DNA of 45,519 nucleotides from Acidobacteriota bacterium (GTDB taxonomy: Bacteria > Acidobacteriota > Terriglobia > UBA7540), in the NCBI GenBank assembly GCA_021787735.1, contig JAJYLL010000028.1, positions 1 through 45,519 of the forward strand, written 5' to 3'. This document shows positions 41,471 through 45,519 of this stretch, piece by piece; position 1 is the first letter of the stretch, and each line of letters starts with the position of its first letter. The notes below the pieces were generated by a model that saw only the letters and a program-made list of their open reading frames with translations, was not told where the DNA came from and ran no database searches. The translations under genes and the position numbers were made by a program.

Positions 41471-42036
41471 AGAAAAAGATCGCTTTGCGTTTTGCGTGCG
41501 CCTTACTGGGTTCGATAGTCGTGGGAATCGTCGCAATCGAAACCCACCACCGGCTGCAGTTTGGACATTTCGTGGGTTATGGCATTCACGCTGACGTTGT
41601 GGAAAGTACTGGAGATATCGGAGTCCCCGGCATTCGGAGCCTCTACGCTGCACAGGTGACCAACTATACATTCTTTCCGCTGAAGCTTGTTGGATGGGAA
41701 TCTAGAAGTGACGCCCTTGGGGCACCTCCCGCTTTCTACTGCAGGTTTCAGATTCAGAAATTGTCGTCGCAGGGGGGGCAATGGATTGTTCTGATGGATT
41801 TCAAGCCTACTGGCACCACGCAGCCTTCCGTGGTAAGTAGGCAACTTTGCCCTATTTGCTCGATTGTGCCAATGGGCCGTTTGCCGGTGGCTGCCGATGA
41901 CCTTCGGGTGGGAGACCTTGTTCGATTCGCTGTGTTCGCAGAATTTAATGCGACCGCTCCGGCTGTATACTCCCGGCCCTTTCGAATTCGAGAAGTTCGG
42001 TTAATGGTACCCTCCCCTGCACGTTCTATGAGGTGA
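41467..42036 (+). CDS. Candidate immunity protein of module 1 (signal-anchored)
   Basis: A 189-residue protein of no family I recognise. It starts with a basic N-terminus and one hydrophobic segment (KKKIALRFACALLGSIVVGI), so it is anchored in or exported across the inner membrane. The remainder is beta-rich (ATQVTNYTFFPLKLVGWES-like strands, then VLMDFKPTGTTQ) with a Cys-x-x-Cys pair in RQLCPICSIVP. The ATGA overlap with the toxin-like gene and the periplasmic location are what a cognate immunity protein against a delivered zinc protease would show. Two bases after its stop, Rhs-coding sequence of module 2 begins. Immunity function is inferred from position only. Confidence 0.6.
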   Translation: MKKKIALRFACALLGSIVVGIVAIETHHRLQFGHFVGYGIHADVVESTGDIGVPGIRSLYAAQVTNYTFFPLKLVGWESRSDALGAPPAFYCRFQIQKLSSQGGQWIVLMDFKPTGTTQPSVVSRQLCPICSIVPMGRLPVAADDLRVGDLVRFAVFAEFNATAPAVYSRPFRIREVRLMVPSPARSMR

Positions 42037-42037
42037 G

Positions 42038-42141
42038 CGGATCGCCACTGTCAGTGCCCTTCCGAGCGGGTCTTTTAGCTTTGAAGACGCCAACAACCAC
42101 TTTAGTAACTCGGGCTTCAATTAAGATGCGGCGGGAACCTG
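42038..42141 (+). pseudogene. Rhs YD-repeat remnant joined to module 2
   Basis: In frame from 42038 the sequence reads RIATVSALPSGSFSFEDANN, then HFSNSGFN, a TAA stop at 42122-42124 where Tyr is expected, and DAAG. Then the frame shifts by one base (GCGGCGGGAAC, one G short) into NLLSDQYETYQYDAEGR of module 2. It is a piece of Rhs shell inactivated by a nonsense codon and a one-base deletion, fused two bases behind the immunity gene of module 1. It shows that module 2 was once a longer Rhs protein. Confidence 0.7.
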
Positions 42142-43242
42142 TTGAGCGACCAGTACGAAACCTACCAATATGATGCCGAAGGGCGGGTGAAGTCGTCCAC
42201 CTGCATATCGGGTTGCGGGTCGCAGTACGTAACGTATAATGCCCTGGGGCAGCGGGTGCAGGATTATCAGTCCGACTACCTTGGGGGCTACATGACGCTG
42301 ACCTATCCGCGGGACATTTTTGGCGACCGGACGGGAATCTGGGACGACCGGCCCAGCCAGAACTGGCTCGGTTGGGACATTTTCTGGGCGCGGGTGGCGG
42401 GGCAGCGGCTGAACATGGGCGGCGCGAGCGCCTACATCGACCACGCGGACGCGGTTGGTTCCACCACCATGGAAACGGACCCCAGCGGCGCCGTAGACTG
42501 GGACGTGGTTAATGGTCCGTGGGGGCAGGTGTGGCAGCAGACGGGCACGCGGCAGTCGGAGGTGTTCGCGGGGATGGATTGGCAGGTCAACGACCCCTTG
42601 ATGCCTTCGGCCACGCGCGAGTACAGTGACGGCCTCGGTCGCTGGATGACCCCCGACCCCGGCGGCGTCAAAGTCGTCAGGCTCGACAACCCGCAGACGT
42701 GGAACATGTATGCCTACGCTGGCGATAATCCTACCAGCCGTAACGACCCGACTGGGCTGTGTTTCGATCCGACCTCCTGCTCGCTGGAATTGGCCGGGAT
42801 TGGGTCTCTCATCGAACCTGGCGGCGGTACCGCTGTAGGCGCGGTAGTCGGCGGGGTTTTGGGTGCAGGCATTCTTTACTTCGGGGCCAGGGCAATCGAC
42901 AATCGGATTCAGGCGACAAACAGCCTAGCCAAGCGGGCTCAGGAGTCCTCGGCCAAGCAAGGAATGGAAAATTCGGGGCCAAAGGCCGAAAATGCCCCCG
43001 GCGTCACCGCTGGAGGTCAGGCCACGGATGAGTATGGCAACAAGCTGGGACCGAGTGGGGATACACAAGTGAATGAGACGCAAAGCAAAACCAGGGAGGC
43101 CGCAAGGAATAGGGCACTTAAGGAAGGGCCCGGGGCAGTGGAACACGCGACGCCTAAGCATGGCCAGCCACACTTTCATCCTACCCGGCGGAATGGGAAG
43201 AAGAAACCTTGTAGCACGCACCATAATTACCCGTGCAGGTGA
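42142..43242 (+). CDS. Truncated Rhs tip with histidine-rich toxin-like C-terminus (module 2)
   Basis: A 366-residue Rhs fragment. Residues 1-50 hold YD-type sequence (YQYDAEGRVKSS, YVTYNALGQRVQDYQ), 51-200 the same core as module 1 with few changes, ending NMYAYAGDNPTSRNDPTG. Then comes a glycine-rich hydrophobic stretch (AVGAVVGGVLGAGILYFGAR), a charged linker and a compact end: GAVEHATPKHGQPHFHPTRR followed by HHNYPCR. The clustered histidines with basic residues resemble small nuclease toxins of polymorphic systems; I do not name the family. The only in-frame upstream start is TTG 42142, and ATG 42292 is another choice, so translation may be poor. A small gene follows after four bases. 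Confidence 0.68.
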   Translation: MSDQYETYQYDAEGRVKSSTCISGCGSQYVTYNALGQRVQDYQSDYLGGYMTLTYPRDIFGDRTGIWDDRPSQNWLGWDIFWARVAGQRLNMGGASAYIDHADAVGSTTMETDPSGAVDWDVVNGPWGQVWQQTGTRQSEVFAGMDWQVNDPLMPSATREYSDGLGRWMTPDPGGVKVVRLDNPQTWNMYAYAGDNPTSRNDPTGLCFDPTSCSLELAGIGSLIEPGGGTAVGAVVGGVLGAGILYFGARAIDNRIQATNSLAKRAQESSAKQGMENSGPKAENAPGVTAGGQATDEYGNKLGPSGDTQVNETQSKTREAARNRALKEGPGAVEHATPKHGQPHFHPTRRNGKKKPCSTHHNYPCR

Positions 43243-43246
43243 CCTC

Positions 43247-43546
43247 ATGGCAAAGCGAATATGGATCGGGACAGTTGAAATCGAGTACACAACGAAGGAG
43301 TCCCCCGGAAAGGCAAAACGCGCCTTCACTAACATCACAACATGGGCTGGCGATTATGACGAGTTTTGCAGAAAGTGCAAGGAAATGCTGGACCACTACG
43401 GGTGGCAGCTGCAAGGGATCGAGAAAGCTGTGCCCGTTCAGCAGAGCTGCCAGTTCGACGACGAAGTCAGGGACATGATCGAGCGAACGCGAGCGAATCG
43501 CTCAGCGGTTATCCACGGAACGTTCCACACCTACCCGAGCGGGTAG
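43247..43546 (+). CDS. Candidate immunity protein of module 2 (cytoplasmic)
   Basis: A 99-residue soluble protein without recognised family. It reads as an alpha/beta fold: RIWIGTVEIEYTTKESPGKA, AKRAFTNITTWAGDYDEF, a helix CRKCKEMLDHYGWQLQGIEK and a helical end DEVRDMIERTRANRSAV. AGGTGA lies six bases before ATG 43247 and overlaps the stop of module 2, so the two genes are coupled. I rejected an earlier start at 43073, which lies inside the Rhs gene. The lack of a signal sequence fits neutralisation of a nuclease toxin in the cytoplasm, in contrast to the membrane-bound candidates of modules 1 and 3. Confidence 0.6.
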   Translation: MAKRIWIGTVEIEYTTKESPGKAKRAFTNITTWAGDYDEFCRKCKEMLDHYGWQLQGIEKAVPVQQSCQFDDEVRDMIERTRANRSAVIHGTFHTYPSG

Positions 43547-43619
43547 CCATCTCTGAAAGCGCGATGCCGTGTCGAGGTAATTTTTAGGGACAGCGCGCCG
43601 CGGGCAGGACGGGTAATGT

Positions 43620-43664
43620 GCTCGTCCGAGTACGAGCAAGCGAGGACCTCCGGGTCTGAGGTCC
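43620..43664. repeat. Two hairpins upstream of module 3
   Basis: GCTCG/CGAGC (43620-43624 with 43633-43637) and GGACCTC/GAGGTCC (43644-43650 with 43658-43664, loop CGGGTCT). The second resembles the hairpin at 40237-40255 before module 1. The space 43547-43689 otherwise holds no gene. Confidence 0.5.
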
Positions 43665-43716
43665 GCGGTTCTTATCTTCAAATCCTCTTTCGCGGGTGGC
43701 GGGGCAGAGGCTGAAT

Positions 43717-44670
43717 ATGGGTGGCGCGAGCGCCTACATCGACCACACAGACGCGATCGGTTCCACCGTCATGGAAACGGGCCCCGCCGGCGCCGTGCAA
43801 TGGGACGTCGTTAATGATCCGTGGGGGCAGGTGTGGCAGCAGACAGGTACTCGCCAGTCGGCGGTGTTCGCCGGGTTGGATTGGCAGGTAAACGACCCCT
43901 TGATTCCTTCGGCCACGCGCGAATACAGTGCCGGCCTCGGCCGCTGGATGACCCCCGACCCAGTCGGCGGTCATCTCTCAGACCCTCAGACACTCAACAA
44001 ATATGCTTACGTAGGAAATAATCCGACCAGCCTCAACGACCCATCAGGGGAAGACTTCTGGCTAGTTGGTGGGAAGCAGTGCAGTAAAGACGGCGTTGAA
44101 TGCGACAAGGGTGGATACGTTCTCGGAGCCAATAACCAGCGGATGGTGGTGACAAGCGCGTCGTTGTCAGACGCCAAGAGTGGTAACAAGGCCACCGTAG
44201 ATGAGAATGGGGTTGAGATCACCGCCAAGGGCCTCAAGGGGACGTACGAGGGCGTTTTTATCAACAATACGCCGACAGCTGACATCGCCGGGGTCGGCAG
44301 ACTCTCGAATTTCATGTTTCATGTTGAATTGAGCAATGTCGCTAGAGGTACACTGGACGCAGGAACGTACAGTGACAAGGCGGCACCCGATAGCAGCGCT
44401 GTCGCTTCAGCCTTGGGCGCGCTCTCATACTGGGTGCCAACTGAACCGGGCAGGCACGACATCGATCACCCAGGATACCTGAGCTTCCGCTTCAGCAAGG
44501 GCGCACATCCGAACATATTCAACTACGGACCCTCCCTACATATCCTCGTTCGAGATGACCCGACCTCCACAGTTCCCGCCGACTCTGGGTACACGGACCC
44601 CTTTCACGTCGACAGCAGAACGGGTCCCGCGCACTTTGGTTGCGCAGTCTTTCACGCGGGGTGCCAATGA
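43717..44670 (+). CDS. Truncated Rhs tip with unrecognised C-terminal domain (module 3)
   Basis: A 317-residue orphan Rhs tip. Similarity to modules 1 and 2 begins abruptly at about 43690, deeper in the core than in the other copies (GGASAYIDHTDAIGSTVMET, REYSAGLGRWMTPDPVGG, NKYAYVGNNPTSLNDPSG). The domain after DPSG is 210 residues long and new to me: KGTYEGVFINNTPTADIAGV, GRHDIDHPGYLSFRF, PSLHILVRDDPTS and an end FGCAVFHAGCQ. ATG 43717 has AGAGG six bases upstream; in the other copies this spot reads AGCGG and is internal. A GTG at 43696 is possible. The stop overlaps the next ATG (ATGA). Confidence 0.7.
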   Translation: MGGASAYIDHTDAIGSTVMETGPAGAVQWDVVNDPWGQVWQQTGTRQSAVFAGLDWQVNDPLIPSATREYSAGLGRWMTPDPVGGHLSDPQTLNKYAYVGNNPTSLNDPSGEDFWLVGGKQCSKDGVECDKGGYVLGANNQRMVVTSASLSDAKSGNKATVDENGVEITAKGLKGTYEGVFINNTPTADIAGVGRLSNFMFHVELSNVARGTLDAGTYSDKAAPDSSAVASALGALSYWVPTEPGRHDIDHPGYLSFRFSKGAHPNIFNYGPSLHILVRDDPTSTVPADSGYTDPFHVDSRTGPAHFGCAVFHAGCQ

Positions 44671-45125
44671 AACGAGCCGCGGACGTTCTAAGACAATCTC
44701 TCGTCCTTCTTGCCGTCGTCGCCATAGCGTTTGCAGCTCTTTACTTCTTTCGGGCACACGAAAGCTTGGAATCGCGCGTGGCGCTTGCGGTCGTACTCGC
44801 GGTCCCCGTTGGACTCGTCGGCGTTTCACTCTGGATGCGAAGCCGGAGTGACCGTCCTCGATCACTTGGGCCGCGTCGGTCTATAGCGGAAGCTGGCGGA
44901 ACGCTGGCGATTATCACTTCTCTCGTCTTCGTTGAGGCTGCCTATGTGTCTCCTCAGCATGTCGGCAATTTTCTGTTATTTAGTTGGCGAGCGGCTACCT
45001 TAGTGTCCCTTTGTGTCGCTGGAATGATCAGCGCTGGATTCGGAAAAGGGAGCGTTCGCACGACCGCACTGCTCGCTGGGCTGGCAACACTTGGACTATG
45101 GTATGTACTTGGAATGTCCCCATAA
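44667..45125 (+). CDS. Candidate immunity protein of module 3 (multi-pass membrane protein)
   Basis: A 152-residue integral membrane protein with about four helices: LRQSLVLLAVVAIAFAALYF, VALAVVLAVPVGLVGVSLWM, GGTLAIITSLVFVEAAYVS and a C-terminal pair (LVSLCVAGMISAGFG, ALLAGLATLGLWYVLGM). No family is recognised. ATG 44667 overlaps the stop of module 3; a start at 44640 lies inside the Rhs gene and is unlikely. By position it is the partner of the module 3 C-terminus. A multi-pass partner suggests that toxin acts at or in the inner membrane. This is inferred only from gene order and coupling. Confidence 0.6.
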   Translation: MKRAADVLRQSLVLLAVVAIAFAALYFFRAHESLESRVALAVVLAVPVGLVGVSLWMRSRSDRPRSLGPRRSIAEAGGTLAIITSLVFVEAAYVSPQHVGNFLLFSWRAATLVSLCVAGMISAGFGKGSVRTTALLAGLATLGLWYVLGMSP

Positions 45126-45137
45126 TGGCGGGTGACG

Positions 45138-45262
45138 GGCGGGTGGCGCATCTATAAGGTTGTCGGTTCCGTCAAGCGGAAACTGGTTGTCGGGCCTGGT
45201 TTTTGTTTAGCCATGAAACGGCGGGTGGCGCCCCGATAGATCGGGACGATCAGCGAAGCTGA
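45138..45262. repeat. 12-bp direct repeats and palindromes before the RAYT gene
   Basis: GGCGGGTGGCGC occurs at 45138-45149 and again at 45220-45231. Directly after the second copy are two palindromes: CCCGAT/ATCGGG (45232-45245, loop AG) and TCAGC/GCTGA (45250-45262, loop GAA). REP-like palindromes next to a RAYT gene are what such transposases recognise. The GTG start of the RAYT is at 45282. Confidence 0.5.
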
Positions 45263-45281
45263 GAGGGGTTAGAATAGCCGG

Positions 45282-45519
45282 GTGTCACATCCGCCTCGAT
45301 ACTACGGCAAGAACGACCTTCACTTTTTGACCACCAGCACCTATCGCCGCACGCAGATTTTCAATTCTGAGCTCTTCAAACGCGAATTCGTCGCCACGCT
45401 GGCAGAGTTGCGCGCCGAAATGGGATTTCGTCTCCTCGGCTATGTCCTGATGCCGGAACATTTCCATCTGCTGGTGTGGCCCTCCGAGGCGGCCAATCCT
45501 TCCCAAATCATGCAAAGGC
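45282..45519 (+). mobile_element. REP-associated tyrosine transposase (RAYT), 5' part, cut by window end
   Basis: The first 79 codons of a Y1-transposase-like protein run off the window. From GTG 45282 it reads DLHFLTTSTYRRTQIF, then MGFRLLGYVLMPEHFHLLVW, with the HUH motif as His60-x-His62. The catalytic tyrosine should lie further downstream. RAYTs act on REP palindromes in single-stranded DNA and are usually domesticated single-copy genes. Palindromes and short direct repeats directly precede it. GAGAGG lies about 14 bases before the start, a weak site. Confidence 0.8.

Noticed and set aside
43073-43246. N-terminal extension of the module 2 partner protein
   Set aside because: These codons lie inside the Rhs gene in another frame; AGGTGA before ATG 43247 marks the real start.
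40349-44670. One full Rhs gene broken by frameshifts
   Set aside because: The core is present three times with different ends and intervening complete small genes, so these are separate modules and not one disrupted gene.
1-45519. CRISPR array or rRNA genes
   Set aside because: No regularly spaced repeats of CRISPR type and no rRNA-like stretches were seen on either strand.

Overview
The window looks like a chromosomal segment of an uncultured acidobacterium. It has GC-rich coding DNA, a TonB-dependent receptor with an N-terminal carboxypeptidase-regulatory-like domain, several Tat-exported oxidoreductase and isomerase-like proteins, DUF4091, DUF4832 and DUF5107 proteins, large exported peptidases and Rhs debris. 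That assignment is an inference from gene content; there is no rRNA and no complete tRNA here to test it.

Layout. (1) 1-1983 is decayed sequence: a triplet of GC-rich hairpins, a long inverted repeat, a GH36/GH27-like alpha-galactosidase pseudogene (one stop codon, one frameshift) and two 3' tRNA fragments. (2) 1984-8911 is one minus-strand operon for sulfur-carrier and electron-transfer proteins: a dithiol ArsR-type regulator, TusA, an MvhD-like Fe-S protein, two HdrA-type flavoproteins, a small winged-helix protein, a QmoC-like HdrC-HdrE fusion, and two DsrE-family proteins. A promoter overlapped by a perfect 8-bp inverted repeat lies in front of the regulator. Similar tRNA T-arm-like repeats lie on both sides of the operon. 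(3) 9729-21096 is a set of exported proteins, several related to carbohydrates: aldo/keto reductase, DUF4091 plus CBM9-like protein, amidohydrolase, DUF4832 protein, DUF5107-TPR protein and a polysaccharide-deacetylase-like protein. (4) 21255-27240 holds an exported TPR protein and then a tightly packed run: rnc, lepB, an AsmA-like protein and an exported unknown. (5) 27468-36603 holds a CPA2-type antiporter, a Tat-exported TIM-barrel isomerase-like protein, an S9 peptidase, an M49-like lipoprotein and an Oar-like TonB-dependent receptor. (6) 37263-40197 holds leuA and leuB, separated by an AT-rich spacer. (7) 40237-45125 is a tandem array of three truncated Rhs tips. They share a nearly identical core but have unrelated C-terminal domains, and each is followed at once by a small gene that is a candidate immunity gene. 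(8) The end holds REP-like palindromes and the 5' part of a REP-associated tyrosine transposase (RAYT).

How the parts work together. In the sulfur operon, TusA and the DsrE proteins would pass protein-bound persulfide, while the HdrA/HdrC/HdrE proteins would move electrons between a sulfur or thiol reaction and the quinone pool; the regulator's two cysteines suggest it may sense reactive sulfur. No HdrB, AprBA, Sat or DsrAB is present, so substrate and direction are open. The Rhs array looks like a polymorphic-toxin reservoir built by repeated recombination in the shared core: module 2 begins two bases after the immunity gene of module 1, and module 3 appears to have gained its own ribosome binding site. 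These two regions are the best candidates for undescribed biology. No CRISPR array was seen.
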